Assembly: GCA_001313085.1 (NCBI GenBank)
Contig: BBFE01000022.1
Location: 1 to 56,893 of the forward strand
Origin: Paenibacillus sp. JCM 18996
Lineage (GTDB): Bacteria; Bacillota; Bacilli; Paenibacillales; NBRC-103111
Direction of reading: 5' to 3'
DNA: 56,893 nucleotides
The translations under genes were made by a program, and so were the position numbers. The notes under the pieces were generated by a model that ran no database searches, was not told where the DNA came from, and saw only the letters and a program-made list of their open reading frames with translations. The first letter of the stretch is position 1. The number at the start of each line of letters is the position of its first letter. Positions 1 through 11,074 of the stretch are shown piece after piece.

Positions 1-2145
1 TCCCCGGCGGCGCGGAGCTTTTCCGCAGCCGGCTTGGCATAGCCGGCTGCATGCAGGCGAAGCACGGCCTGCTTCGCTGCAAAAACGCGGTGATCGGCAT
101 TAGCGATCACCCGGTCCTGCGGCCGCATGTAGCCCAGCCGCCGCGTATCGTGCCCGCTGCTCGAAACCTTCGCCATGGCTATGGTTTCGAACACGCGGTT
201 AAGGTACGGCTGCGGGTCCGCCTCCGTGTCGCCGACCCGGCGCTGACGCGGAGCGCCATCTCCTTGCAGCCGCCTCCGGCCGGGATGAGCCCACGCCCGT
301 CTCGACCAGGCCGAAATAGGTTTCGGCCGGGAAGACGATCTCGTCGGCCGCCATGCACACCTCCACGCCTCCGCCCAGCGTCATTTGGTGCGGAGCCGCG
401 ACCACCGGGATGTTCGAATACTTGAGCTTCATCATCGTATTCTGGAACAGGCGGATGATGCTGTCCACTTCATCCCACTCGCCGTCCTGCGCTTCCATCA
501 GCAGCAGCATCAGGTTCGCGCCTACGCAGAAGTTTTTTGCCTTCATTGGCGATCACCAATCCTTTATAATTGGCCTCCGCTTCATCGACGCTCTGGCTGA
601 TCATGGACAAAATATCCGCCCCGATCGCGTTGTTCGGCGAATGAAATTCCAGGCACGCCACACCGTCTCCTATTTCCACCAGACTGGCTCCGGTGTTCGA
701 ACGGATCACTTTGCCGCGCTGCTTTAAAGCCTGCAGGGAAATGCGCTCAGCGGGAGCGTCCAGGCTTGCATATTCACTCCTTAAATAGTACAAGGTCTCA
801 CCTTCGCGCCGCTGATAGAAACTTTCGTTTCCTTGCTCAATCCATTCCTTCACCCACACCGGAACCGTTAATCCCTCTTCCTCCATCCTCTTCACGGAGC
901 GGCTCAATCCGATAGCGTCCCATGTTTCGAACGGCCCCAAATCCCAGTTGAACCCCCACTTCATCGCATTGTCGATGTCCACGATCGTATCGGCGATTTC
1001 TCCGAGCTTCTCTGCCGAATAAATCAACACATGCTTGAGCACGTCCCACGCCAGGCTTGAATATTTATCCGGTGTGGACAGCAGCGCTTTCAGCCTCGGG
1101 GCGGCGCCTTTGGCGGCTTTCGCCGCTTCAAGGGAGGCCGAGGACACTTTTCGGGCAGGAGCATATTCCTTGCTGTTCAGATTCAGCGCTTCAATGACAC
1201 TTCCTTCGGCGCCTTTCACTTTTTTGTAGAATCCCTGGCCCATCTTTTCGCCGGTCCATCCTTGAGCGACCATTTCATTCAAGACAGCCGGCATTTCAAA
1301 AAAAACAGCCTTCTCCTGCCCATCCTTCAAATGGTCATACACATTTCGCGCGACATGCACGAACGTATCCAGTCCCACCAGATCCAGCGTGCGGAAAGTG
1401 GCGCTTTTCGGCCGCCCCATCGCCGGACCAGTGACTGCATCCACTTCTTCCACCGTATACCCTTTTTCCAGCATCTCGCGCAGCGTTACCATCAAGCCGT
1501 AAGTACCGATCCGGTTCGCGATAAAATTCGGGGTATCCTTGGCGATAACGACGCCTTTGCCTAATGTGCGGGAGCCGAACTCCTGCATGAACGTGACAAG
1601 CTCTTGCGCCGTCTTCTCGCCGGGGACCACTTCCAACAGCTTCATATAGCGGGGCGGGTTGAAGAAATGGGCCCCCATAAAATGTCTCCTGAACTCCTCG
1701 CTGCAGTCCTCCGCCATTTCATTGATCGAGATCCCCGAGGTGTTCGAGGATACGATGATGCCGGGCTCCATACGTTTTCGATGCGGCTGAATAAATTTTT
1801 TCTTTACCTGGAGATTTTCTGTCACCGCTTCAATAATCCAATCCGCCTGGGACAGCTTCGCCAAATCGTCCTCCAGGTTTCCGGGAGTGATCCTTGAGGC
1901 AAAAGCTTCGCTGTACAGCGGAGCCGGACTTGTTTTGCCCAACCTTTGCAATGCGCCGGCAGCCAGCCGGTTCCTCACTTTGGGATCCGTCATCAGAAGC
2001 CCTGCCTGCTCCTCCTGCGGTGTCAAGCTTGTCGGCACAATATCGAGCAGCAGACAGTCGATTCCCGAGTTGGCCAAATGAGCGGCGATGCCCGAGCCAT
2101 AACCCCTGAGCCGATGACCGCGGCTTTACGAACCGTTCTCCCCAT
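1..2145 (-). CDS. fadN: 3-hydroxyacyl-CoA dehydrogenase / enoyl-CoA hydratase, FadN-like (partial, frame-broken)
   Basis: Bifunctional beta-oxidation enzyme: hydration of 2-enoyl-CoA and NAD-dependent oxidation of 3-hydroxyacyl-CoA in the cytoplasm. The N-terminal Rossmann motif GSGVMGSGIAAHLANSG reads through only if one G is restored near 2096. Further on come SSNTSGIS, the dehydrogenase His motif HFFNPPRYMKLLEVV, a second C-terminal dehydrogenase segment (LGPFETWDAIG) and, near the left edge, the crotonase loop GGGVEVCMAADE. ATG 2145 has GGAGG seven bases upstream. The window edge removes the C-terminus. Frames break near 2096, 535 (run of six T) and 293, possibly also near 235. Family and order match Bacillus FadN; the thiolase partner fadA is expected just left of the window (inference). 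Confidence 0.9.
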
Positions 2146-2302
2146 TTCATACCCTCCTCAATCGTTAATCTCCTTTGTACAACCAGCCTGCTGTCCAGTC
2201 CTCTTCCCCTGCAAAAGCATATCGATTTCCTTTGACCTTCCTTTCGCCGGCACCCGCTCCATCCAACACGCTTTTCCCTGCTTCACCTTACTGTCACTTC
2301 CC

Positions 2303-4488
2303 TCAACGCGCCTTCTGCTGTTCTTCTTCATACACCGGCTGCACCCGAAGTCCAAACACCGCCTGCTCCAAAATCTCCGCGATATCTCTCGCTTTCACCT
2401 GCTCCTCCACTTCCTTGGCCTTCGTACCGTCTTCCAGCATGATCAAGCAGTATGGACAGGCGGAGGAGATCATCGTCGGTTTCACCGCAAGAGCCTGCTC
2501 CGTGCGCGCCACGTTTACTCTTTTGCCGGCTGTCTCTTCCATCCACATCATGCCGCCTCCGCGCCGCAGCACATTCCGTTCTCACGGGAGCGATCCATCT
2601 CCACCAGCTCGACGCCCGGCACGGCCCGCAGGATATTACGCGGCTGTTCATACACGTTGTTGTACCTTCCCAAGTAACAGGAATCATGGTAAGTGATTCG
2701 CTCCTTCAACGGATGAACCGGCTTCAGCCTGCCCTCCCGGACCAGAGATTCGAGAAGCTGCGAATGGTGCAGCACTTCCGCTTCCAGGCCGAATTCAGGG
2801 TATTCGTTCTTTAATATGTTGAAGGTGTGCGGGCAGGCCGTCACTATTTTCTTGACGTTGTACTTTTGGAACGCGGCAATATTTTCGGCGCATAGCTGCT
2901 GGAACAAGAACTCGTTGCCCAAACGGCGCGGCGTGTCCCCCGAATTCTTCTCCTCGTTCCCGAGGATGGCAAAATTGACTGCCGCTTCATTCAGCAGACG
3001 AACGAACGAACGGGTGATTTTGCGGCTGCGGTTGTCATAGGATCCCATCGACCCGACGAAGAATAAATAGTCAAAATCCGGATTCTCCTTTACGGTAAAT
3101 ACCTTCAGTCCGCCGTCCTCGTCAAGCTCCTGCACCCATTTGCTCCGGTCGTTCCGGCTCATCCCCATGGATTGCTTGGCGCTCGATATTCTGCATCGCC
3201 CTCTGCCCGTCATGCGGCATACTTCCCTGCATCAGTACAAGCTGTCTGCGAAGATCGACGATTTTATCCACATGCTCATTGCCCACCGGACATTGGTCTT
3301 CGCAGTTGCGGCAGGTCGTGCAGGCCCAAATCTCCTCTTCCGTCATCACGTCTCCGACCAGCTCCACTTCCATGACGGATTTTTTGCGATGTCATCCAGG
3401 AGTTTTTTCTGGGCTTGCATCGTTGACGAAATATCCGTTATCGAGTCGCTGCGCCAGCCTGCCTCCATCCCCTCTTCGTCTGCTTTCATGGTGTGGATGC
3501 CGCTGTATGCGAAAGCCAAAGCCGGCATCCACGGAGATCTGGACGTAATCGCGGCTCCTTTTTCCATTAGATGGTCCCTAAGTTTCACAATCATGTGCAT
3601 CGGCGACAGCAGCTTGCCGGTATTCGCGGCTGGGCATACATTCGTACATCGTCCGCATTCAACGCATGCATAAAAAATCCAGCATCTGCTTTTGCGTAAA
3701 ATCCTCAATCCTGCAGACACCGAACGACTCCGCATTTTCATCCTCCAAATCAAGCTTTCTGAGCCGCCCGACGGGGCCGGTCCTTTGCAGCAACAGATTG
3801 ACCGGCGCGGTAAGGATGTGAAAATGCTTCGACTGCGGTACATATACCAGAAAAGACAGAAGAATCAGCAGGTGCGCCCACCAGAAAATGTAAAATCTGG
3901 CCTCAGCCTGCGAATGGCTCAAACCGCCGAGCGCCCCGGCAATCAAAGAGGAGACCGGAGCATAGCCGGAGGCCGGCAGCCCTTCGCGCATCCGTTCGAA
4001 TCCCAGCGTGAGCACAACCGAAAGCATGAGGAAGAAGATGAAAAAAATACGACGATGCCCGGCTTCCAGCCTTTGTTCAACCGCTTCAGATTTTCAACGT
4101 ACCGCCTGTACGCCGCATATCCGATAGCCAGAAGCACGGCAAGCACCGTAACCTCCTGCATCAGTCCGAACGCCGCGTAACCCGGAATGGGCAAACCTCT
4201 GCCGATCAGCCCTTTCAAGATAATATCCAAAGCCCCGAACTGGAGAATAATGAATCCGTAAAAGACGGCAAGATGCATCACACCGCTTCGGCGGTCTTTT
4301 AACAGCTTCGTGTGCCCGAATGTTTGCACTAGGAAGGCGGTGAGCCGCTCCTTCAACTGCTTCTCCAACTCCACAGGCTGCCCCAGCTTCAGGTACAGAA
4401 AACGGTGGTAGACTACTTTTGCAAACATATATAGGAACAGCCCTGTCACTGCAAGAAAAGCGGTCACCTGGACCAATGACCCAATCAT
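2303..4488 (-). CDS. fadF: membrane-bound Fe-S oxidoreductase, FadF-like (frame-broken)
   Basis: Probable electron carrier that takes electrons from acyl-CoA dehydrogenase via EtfAB to the quinone pool. About 730 residues once frames are joined. The N-terminal third has about five membrane segments, resembling nitrate reductase gamma subunits. Then come two 4Fe-4S motifs, CVECGRCTNVCP and CTTCRNCEDQCP, and C-terminal CCG-type cysteine motifs (YHDSCYLGR, GMCCGAGGG). Breaks: A/T runs near 4044, 3674 and 3382, two G losses near 3160-3172, one near 2558. ATG 4488 has GGAG eight bases upstream; GTG 4497 is the alternative. Divergent from fadR and sharing its 312-base control region. About 157 bases without a feature separate it from fadN. 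Confidence 0.88.
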
Positions 4489-4707
4489 CCGCACCACTCC
4501 GGTCCTTGTAAAATAATACCCAGTTTTTTTTAAGCGCTTACATTTCTTGCATAAAATTAAACTTAGCTGATATGGAACGGATTCTACTTCATCCTATTCG
4601 ACAAAAATCGAATTCATCCCAACGGCCAAGCCTCGTAAAGCGTTTCCACGTGTCCAGCGCTTGTCAAATCCCCTCCTTAAAGTGTCTCTCGCTTGTCAGG
4701 TTTGTCA

Positions 4708-4736
4708 TTGACATTAACGGGCATCTGACTTATGAT
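4708..4736 (+). promoter_or_regulatory. sigma-A promoter for fadR-etfB-etfA
   Basis: TTGACA at 4708-4713 and TATGAT at 4731-4736 with a 17-base spacer: a near-consensus vegetative promoter, 65 bases upstream of the fadR start. Confidence 0.8.
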
Positions 4737-4748
4737 AAATTCATAAAA

Positions 4749-4766
4749 TGAATGAGTATTCATTCA
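4749..4766. promoter_or_regulatory. FadR operator
   Basis: TGAATGAGTATTCATTCA is an 18-base palindrome with a single central mismatch, and matches the published Bacillus subtilis FadR (YsiA) operator pattern TGAATGAMTANTCATTCA. It begins 13 bases after the -10 box, so it covers the transcription start and fits autorepression relieved by long-chain acyl-CoA (known for the family; inferred here). Confidence 0.88.
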
Positions 4767-4800
4767 CCATTTAGTTATATCTTACCACCGGGGTGGCGCC

Positions 4801-5408
4801 ATGACAAGTAAAAAAAAATGAAAAAATATTACCAAATCCTCGAAGGCGCTCTTAAAGTTTTCGCAGAGCACGGATACCACGGATCTCAAGTTTCCAAAAT
4901 CGCCCGTGCTTCAGGGGTCGCCGACGGAACCATTTATCTTTATTTCAAAAGAAAGGAGGATATCCTCATCTCCCTGTTCCGCGAGAAGCTCGGAGAGATG
5001 GTAGACAAGTTTCACCAGCGCCTTAAGGATACGAACGATGTCAAGGATGCGCTGCGCAGCGTCTGCGAAATCCATTACACCATGCTGGAAAACAACGTCG
5101 ATCTGGCCTATGTAACGCAAATTGAGCTCAGGCAGAGCTCCCTGGAATTAAGAAAGGAAATAGGTGACGGGCTGAAGCCATATATATTACTGATTGAAGA
5201 TTTGCTGCGCCGTGGGATGGATCAGGGAGTCTTCCGCCCGGATCTGGATGTGAAGCTCGTCCGGCTTCTGCTTTTCGGGGCTATGGATGAGGTCGTGACC
5301 TCCTGGCTCATTTCCGGAAGGAAATATTCGCTCACAGGCCAGGTGGATGGCACATTGAAGTTTTTTTTTGCAGGGCTTACAATCGTGATCTTCAAGAAAG
5401 GGGCTTAG
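4801..5408 (+). CDS. fadR: TetR-family fatty-acid degradation regulator FadR
   Basis: TetR-type repressor of about 200 residues. The N-terminal DNA-binding helices read HGYHGSQVSKIARASGVADG followed by TIYLYFKRKEDILISLF, which is closely FadR/YsiA-like. The C-terminal ligand domain ends FAGLTIVIFKKGA. I place the start at ATG 4801, behind GGGGTGG, rather than at 4818. From 4801 the frame opens only if one A is removed from each of the runs at 4810-4818 (A9) and 4821-4826 (A6), giving MTSKKNEKYYQILEGALKVF. An operator lies just upstream. Three bases separate its stop from etfB, so the three genes form an operon. Confidence 0.92.
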
Positions 5409-5411
5409 AAT

Positions 5412-6180
5412 ATGGACATTTATGTGCTGTTAAAGCAAACCTTTGACACTGAGGAAAAAAATCGTTCTTGAGAACGGGGCTGTTTCCGAAGAAGGAGTGA
5501 AGTTTATTATTAACCTTACGACGAGTATGCGGTGGAGGAGGCGATCCGGATCCGCGACGAGCTGGGAGGCAAGGTTACGGTTGTATCCACAGGCCGGGCC
5601 GCTCGGCTGAAGCGCTGCGGACCGCACTCGCGATGGGGGCGGACGAAGCGGTCCTGATCTCGGACGATCGGATTCCTGCAGAGGAATTCGTCGTGTCGCA
5701 AGCTTTAGCTGCCTTTTTTATCCAGCCAAAACGTCGACCTGATCCTTGGCGGTAACTTCTCCGTTGACCAAGGGGCAGGCCAGGTGGCCGTACGGGTGGC
5801 TTCCCTGCTGGATCTTCCGCACGTCGGCTCGATTACCAAGCTCGAACTCACGGATGGCAAAGCGCTTGCCACAGAGACGCGGAAGGCGACGTCGAAGTGG
5901 TGGAAACGTCCCTGCCGGCTCTCTTTACCGCCCAGCAAGGGCTTAATGAACCACGCTATCCTTCCCTGCAGGGCATTATGAAAGCCAAAAAAAAGAAGCC
6001 CTTCCGGCAGCTGACTTTGGATGACCTGCACATCGATGCCTATTCCCTGGAAGCCAAAACAGTGAGGCAGGAGATCACCCTCCGCCCCGGCGCAATGCCG
6101 GCAAGGTGCTGAAAGGCGAGCCGGGGGCCCAGGCGCTGGAACTCGTCCGCCTTCTTCGCCAGGAAGCTAAAGTCATCTAA
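5412..6180 (+). CDS. etfB: electron transfer flavoprotein beta subunit (frame-broken)
   Basis: AMP-binding subunit of the EtfAB heterodimer, which accepts electrons from acyl-CoA dehydrogenases. Joined frames give MDIYVLLKQTFDTEEKIVLE at the start, then DEYAVEEAIRIRDELGGKVT, GGNFSVDQGAGQVAVRVASL (pyrophosphate loop) and a C-terminus ending ALELVRLLRQEAKVI. ATG 5412 follows AAAGGGG. Frames break at an A7 run (5455-5461) and near 5515, 5595, 5715, 5880 and 6080. Expected length is about 255 residues, in line with the family. Co-transcribed with fadR and etfA. Confidence 0.88.
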
Positions 6181-6227
6181 ATTCGAGCCGTTTCTTGCCT
6201 TATACTATTCCCGAGGGAGGCACCCAT

Positions 6228-7242
6228 ATGAGCAGAACATTTCTCGTCTTCGCAGAAAGCCGTGGAGGCGGACTGCGCCAAGTGTCCTTTGAAACCGTCA
6301 GCGCCGCAAGACAGTGCTCTCAGCCTGGGGACAGCATCGCAGCCGCGCTGATCGGCAGCGGGGTCGCTGCTTTGGCGGATGAGCTGTCTGCCTACGGCGT
6401 TGAAAGCGTATACGTCGTTGATCATGAAGAGCTCACGTCCTATAACCCGGAAGCGTATTTCTCTTCTTTATCTGTTGTCATAGAGCAGGTGAAACCGGAT
6501 GCCCTCTTCTTCGGGCATACCGCGATTGGCCGCGATTTGGCTCCTATGGCGGCAGCATCCTTGAAAGCCGGACAAATTTCGGACGTAATCGCATTGGAAA
6601 ACACCGGCGGAGAGGTGCGCTTTTCCCGCCCGATTTACGCAGGGAAAGCGTTCGAACATAGAACATTTGCCTCTGGTCCATGGGTCGTCACTATTCGCCC
6701 TAACAATTTTCCTTTGACCCAGCCATTGACCCAGCCTTCGACCGAGCCTTTGAACCAGCCCGACGCCAGCCGGCAGGGCAACATCATAGAAGTCGCTTAT
6801 CCCTCCCCTACCCTCCGCTCCGTCGTCAAAGAAGTCGTCAAGAAGACCTCCGGAAAAAAAATCGACCTCTCCGAAGCCAAAATCATCGTTTCCGGCGGGC
6901 GGGGCGTAAAAAAAAGCGCCGAAGGCTTCAAACCGCTGGAAGAGCTGGCGGCTCTGTTAAACGGTGCGGTGGGCGCTTCCCGTGGAGCCTGCGATGCCGG
7001 CTACTGCGACTACTCTCTGCAGATCGGGCAGACCGGCAAGGTCGTCACTCCTGAGATTTATATCGCCTGCGGCATCAGCGGAGCGATCCAGCATTTGGCC
7101 GGTATGAGCCAGTCCCGAGTTATCATCGCGATTAACAAAGATCCGGAAGCCCCGATTTTTTAAAGTGGCGGACTATGGCATCGTCGGTGACCTGTTCGAA
7201 ATCGTTCCCCTTCTCACCGAGGAATTCAGAAAAATAATTTAA
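6228..7242 (+). CDS. etfA: electron transfer flavoprotein alpha subunit
   Basis: FAD-binding partner of EtfB. Starts MSRTFLVFAESRGGG at ATG 6228, behind GGGAGG. The C-terminal FAD domain carries IIVSGGRGVKKSAEGFKPLE, LQIGQTGKVVTPEIYIACG and ISGAIQHLAGMSQSRVIIAI. One extra T in the run at 7156-7161 truncates the frame; removing it gives APIFKVADYGIVGDLFEIVP and a stop at 7242. The usual GASRAAVDAG segment reads GASRGACDAG here. Between the two domains is a repeated Thr/Gln/Pro insertion (separate entry). A strong terminator follows. Confidence 0.92.
6714..6761 (+). repeat. four 12-base units inside etfA
   Basis: Four tandem imperfect 12-base units, TTGACCCAGCC plus one base in the first two, encode LTQP, LTQP, STEP and LNQP. 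They lie just after TIRPNNFP, in the linker before the FAD-binding domain. Confidence 0.85.
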
Positions 7243-7296
7243 CCGAGCAGGAGGGAACGAAATTATCAAGACCTAAACATCAAAAAAACAATTAAA

Positions 7297-7348
7297 TAAA
7301 AGTGAGTCACATATTAGTCATGCCTATATGTGACTCACTTTTTTTTGT
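7297..7348 (+). terminator. terminator of the fadR-etfBA operon
   Basis: Arms AGTGAGTCACATAT (7301-7314) and ATATGTGACTCACT (7326-7339) pair perfectly, flanked by A and T runs. Likely works in both directions. The rest of 7243-7558 shows no gene. Confidence 0.9.
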
Positions 7349-7558
7349 TGTATAGGAAATTCGAAAATCCACCTTCATTCGCAGTTTCTATTGCACAAAG
7401 TGCAATGCCAGATGATCGGAAGGTTTTAATTTCCAAATATTAACACACTGCAATGCAACTTTTCCCAATCATCCGCCGTCTAATGTTATAGCAGCTAATT
7501 TATACATAATTTACCTTGTTTGTGATTGAAAGCTTAAAAGACCAGGAGGAATAAGATT

Positions 7559-9890
7559 ATGAGGTTTTTTTGGAAAGGGCCGGCATTGTCGGGTTGTCTA
7601 CAGCGTTTATTTTATCCTTCGTATCCCCAGTATTGGCTGCTGATGCATCGGCGGGTACTGCGCAAGCGGTATCATCCATGGACGCCAAATCAAGCATGCC
7701 GAATGACAGCGCTGCAGCTCAGATCAGCAAGGAGAAGGCGATCGAGCTATTTCGGAGTTTTGTCACGATTCCCGAGGATTATGTGCTGCAGGCGGTCAAT
7801 TACAACTCGAATTTTAACTATCTGAACCATGGAGTCTGGAATCTCAATTTCGCCAAAAAAAAGAATCAGGAGCGTTATTTCGGTAATGCCAACGGTGCCA
7901 TCGATGCCGCGACCGGTAAATTGATTAATTTCCATATCGATGATAACGATCCGGGCAGCCAAGCATCCTTTCCGCCCAAAGTAGACCTGCCGCAAGCCAA
8001 AGAGATCGCACAGCAATTTATCGCCAAGGTGAACCCGGAGGAAAAGTCCGAACTCATTTACAACGCTGATTTTGAAAAAATCCTTCCAGCCGCCTCTGAA
8101 TGGCAACATCCGTTATAATATCAGGTTTGACCGCACCGTCCATGGTATCCGATATGCCCAGAATCAAATCGGTGTGACCATAGACGGAAACGGAAAAGTC
8201 GTAGGCTATGATTATCGTTGGGATAACTCCGTAAAATTTCAGGATGAAAAAAATCCGCAATCAGTTTGCAGGATGCCACGAAAACTTTTCAGGACAAATT
8301 AAATTTATCGTTAACGTATAAACTTCCTTGGCGCATGCAGCAGCAGTCCGAAATCAAGCCTTATTTATCCTATCAGCCTGCTGCCGGAATATTTATGCTG
8401 GACGCGGGAACCGGTGAATTGCTAAATTTCAATGGCGACAAATACGATCAAGTGTATGATAACAAGCCATTGACGGACAAACCGCTCGCAGAAGCCCCGT
8501 CCAACGATCTCAATTTGACGCAGGAACAGGCGCTGTCCAAAGCCAAATCGATGTTCAAGATTCCCGACAACGCCGTCCTGAACAATGCTTCTTACCAGGA
8601 AAATACAAGATATAACCCTTGGAAGCTTGTATCTTCTTGGAATATAAACTGGCGCGTGCCCGGAGACAAAGGCGGATTCGACCAAAATATATCGGCGAGC
8701 GTAAACAGCAAGTCGGGTGAAGTTATCAATTATGGCTGGTACGTACCTACTATGGCGGTCCCCAGAATCAGGAAGATCCGAAAGTTTCTATGGAACAGGC
8801 AAAAGCGATCGCAATAGACTTTATCAAAAAAGGTTGTGCCCTACCATACTCACGAACTGTATTTGTTTCCTATGCCTGTCCCTAATATGAAGGATCCCAA
8901 GTTTAAAGGGACACGGGCGTATAACTTTACATTCAAACGGCTAGTAAATGGCATCGGCTCGGAAAGCGAAAATGTTACCGCAGCGATCAATGCCGACACC
9001 GGAGAAGTGATGAATTTTTTACAATCAGTTGTCAGACATCGCTTACCCGAACATAACACCGGAGGTGCTGCCTCCTGCAAAAGCAAAGGATCTCTTTTTT
9101 CTCGCAATATAACGTGGAACTGCGCTATTCCCTGCCGAACGAATATCTTTACATTAATGCTATGAAAACAGGACAGCCTGCTGCGAAGCCGGAAGATAAA
9201 ACAGCGAAGCTTGTGTATCAGATGGTGCCGAAGAATGGAATGGAGCAGGTATTTCTTGATGCCGTCACCGGAAATTGGAGAAGCGCGGACACCGGAGAGC
9301 TGACATCGCTGGAAAAGGTCCAGGTTAAGGATATCAACGGGCATTGGGCGCAAAAGGAACTGCAGTTGATGCTTGATTACAAGGCGCTTGAAGTAAAAGA
9401 CGGAAAGGTCGCTCCGGATGAAAGCATTACACGCGGCGAAATGGTTAAAATGCTGGTTGCTGCTATGAATGGCGTCGGCAATTTTGGCCCGATGTTTGGA
9501 ACGGAACGCAAAGCTTCCTTTGCAGATGTCAGTGCGGCATCTCCCTACTTCTCCTTTGTAGAAACCGCGGTTGACCGTAAGCTGCTGGACCGTACAGGCG
9601 GTAACTTTGACGCGGGCGCCAAGATTACCCGCGATGACCTGGCGGAAATGATCGTCCGCGCGCTCGGTTATTACAAATTAGCGCAGAACAAAGATATTTT
9701 CGCGCTGAATGTAGCGGACTCTGATCAGGTCAAGCATACAGGCCAGGTCGCCATCGTTACAGGTCTCAGAATCATGACGACTGACGTCGGGTATTTCCAT
9801 CCTGACAGCGTCGTTACGCGCGCGCAGGCTGCCACCGCATTCTACCGCTTCCTGCAAAAAAAGAACCGAGCTGCAGTAATGGAACTGTAA
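7559..9890 (+). CDS. YcdB/YcdC-domain protein with S-layer homology repeats (frame-broken)
   Basis: Exported cell-surface protein of about 775 residues. ATG 7559 follows AGGAGG; the N-terminus is a signal peptide (VGLSTAFILSFVSPVLAADA). The body holds repeated YcdB/YcdC-like units (ISKEKAIELFRSFVTIPEDY, LTQEQALSKAKSMFKIPDNA), each followed by TGE-type beta strands. Residues from about 590 are three SLH repeats: INGHWAQKELQLMLDYKALE, ASFADVSAASPYFSFVETAV and a last one ending VVTRAQAATAFYRFL. SLH domains bind pyruvylated cell-wall polymers in the family. The function of the YcdB part is not established. Breaks near 7568, 8077, 8250, 8760, 8830, 9018 and 9098. Ends at a terminator, so monocistronic. 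Confidence 0.85.
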
Positions 9891-9910
9891 CAGCGATGTA
9901 AGAGTGAAGA

Positions 9911-9945
9911 AAGAAGGCTGCTTTATGGGCAGCCTTCTTTTTGAT
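9911..9945 (+). terminator. terminator after the SLH gene
   Basis: AAGAAGGCTGC (9911-9921) pairs with GCAGCCTTCTT (9929-9939), followed by T-rich sequence. Confidence 0.88.
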
Positions 9946-10129
9946 TTTTTTTAGTTTTTTATTTTTCACCAGCATCCAGTCTGGCAGCGCAAATGTACTG
10001 TCTATTCGCTCATCTGAACGCAGCTGTGAAAATGACAAAACTTTATATCTCGCATTACCTAATCACCCAATCATTTTATCCGCCCGTCTCATACAATGTA
10101 CAATCTAAAATGAATGGCGTGGTGCATGA

Positions 10130-10210
10130 ATGAATAAATGGTCGAAGATTCTACTTTTAAGCTATTCTCTGACTACCTTAAGCCTGGGAATCGTTGTGTT
10201 GGTGAAATAG
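10130..10210 (+). CDS. possible small membrane peptide, 26 residues
   Basis: The 390-base gap between the SLH gene and the next gene contains ATG 10130 opening MNKWSKILLLSYSLTTLSLG and ending in VVLVK, a single hydrophobic segment with a basic start. The upstream GTGGTG is a weak ribosome site. It could equally be the remnant of a longer membrane protein. I do not recognise it. Confidence 0.3.
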   Translation: MNKWSKILLLSYSLTTLSLGIVVLVK

Positions 10211-10338
10211 CAACTCCGCCTAGATGTGCTATACGAGGTTTAATCTGATTGGAAAACGATGCGAGTCACCGGCTTTTCCTGAAGTCATGCGTATTTTGTA
10301 GGCTGAAAGGCGCCGGATAATATTGCATGCTCATAACA

Positions 10339-10939
10339 TTATTGCCTTCTCCCGTTCACCCAGTCTCGTATTCGTAAGGCTGTTTCTTCCGGCTGTATGC
10401 TCGTATTGTCCACTATTTGCATCGGCGGGTCGTATTCCACAGCCGCGTTATCCAGCAGCCACCGCGCAAACTGCTTATGCTCCTCTATGAACTCCTCGGT
10501 GCATCCTCTCCACTGCGGCCGGCTGCGAAGCCGCTTCTCCCGTGCTGCGTCGTCGCAATGCAGGTTAAGATAATACACCTCCCGAAAGAACCGGTAATGG
10601 TCACACTTTTCGACGTCTCGCGGCATCATGGTGCCGCACAGCACTGTATGCCTGCCGCACTGCGCAACCTGAAACGCTACCTTGAGCCAATTGGATCGTG
10701 CCTGGTCCCAATCAGCAGCGTGCATTTCGTCGGTGTCAAATATGTCACAATCCGGCAGTGTTTCGCGGAGCCGCTTAGCCACGGTCGTCTTGCCGACTCC
10801 GCTCGCCCCTGTCACGATGAACAACGCTAACATTGTGATTTTCTCCTCATACCCGCACTCAGGACAAACACGCAGCTCCATTTCTTTTTTTTACGGAAGT
10901 TTCCACGTACTCTCCGCAGTGCTCACAAACGATTGACAT
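10339..10939 (-). CDS. zinc-ribbon plus P-loop nucleoside/nucleotide kinase-like protein
   Basis: Cytoplasmic P-loop protein of about 199 residues. Walker A is GASGVGKTT; a kinase-like lid contains REKRLRSRP, and FDTDEMHAADW may bind substrate. The obvious ATG at 10881 is not the start. ATG 10939 has AGGAGG seven bases upstream and opens MSIVCEHCGEYVETS, which joins the kinase after one A is removed from an A8 run near 10894. The result is a four-cysteine ribbon (CEHC...CPEC) fused to the kinase. Substrate unknown; the family has been annotated as nucleoside kinase or AAA ATPase. Transcribed alone, upstream of a terminator belonging to the next cluster. Confidence 0.75.
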
Positions 10940-10993
10940 TATCGAACCTCCTCGCGCTTATTTTCCACTCATCCGGGATCCTGCCCCATTGGC

Positions 10994-11028
10994 AAAAAAG
11001 GCTGCCGAACGGAATCGGCGGCAGCCTT
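10994..11028 (-). terminator. terminator of the sugar ABC operon
   Basis: AAGGCTGCC (10998-11006) pairs with GGCAGCCTT (11020-11028); the A run at 10994-10999 gives a T tail on the minus strand. Confidence 0.85.
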
Positions 11029-11074
11029 CGGTGTAATGATTGAACTCTATCGTCCTTCATATATCTGAAAAAAA

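Larger units (their letters stand above)
4489..4800. promoter_or_regulatory. divergent fadF/fadR control region
   Basis: This 312-base gap separates fadF (leftward) from fadR (rightward). It holds the rightward promoter and FadR operator listed separately. The fadF side is AT-rich, with a T8 run near 4525. I could not assign a convincing leftward promoter. Confidence 0.6.

Noticed and set aside
1946..2677. 243-residue plus-strand frame
   Set aside because: Lies opposite fadN and fadF, has no domain and no ribosome site; a shadow frame.
10126..10143. TGAATGAATAAATGG as a second FadR operator
   Set aside because: Only the left half matches; no palindrome.
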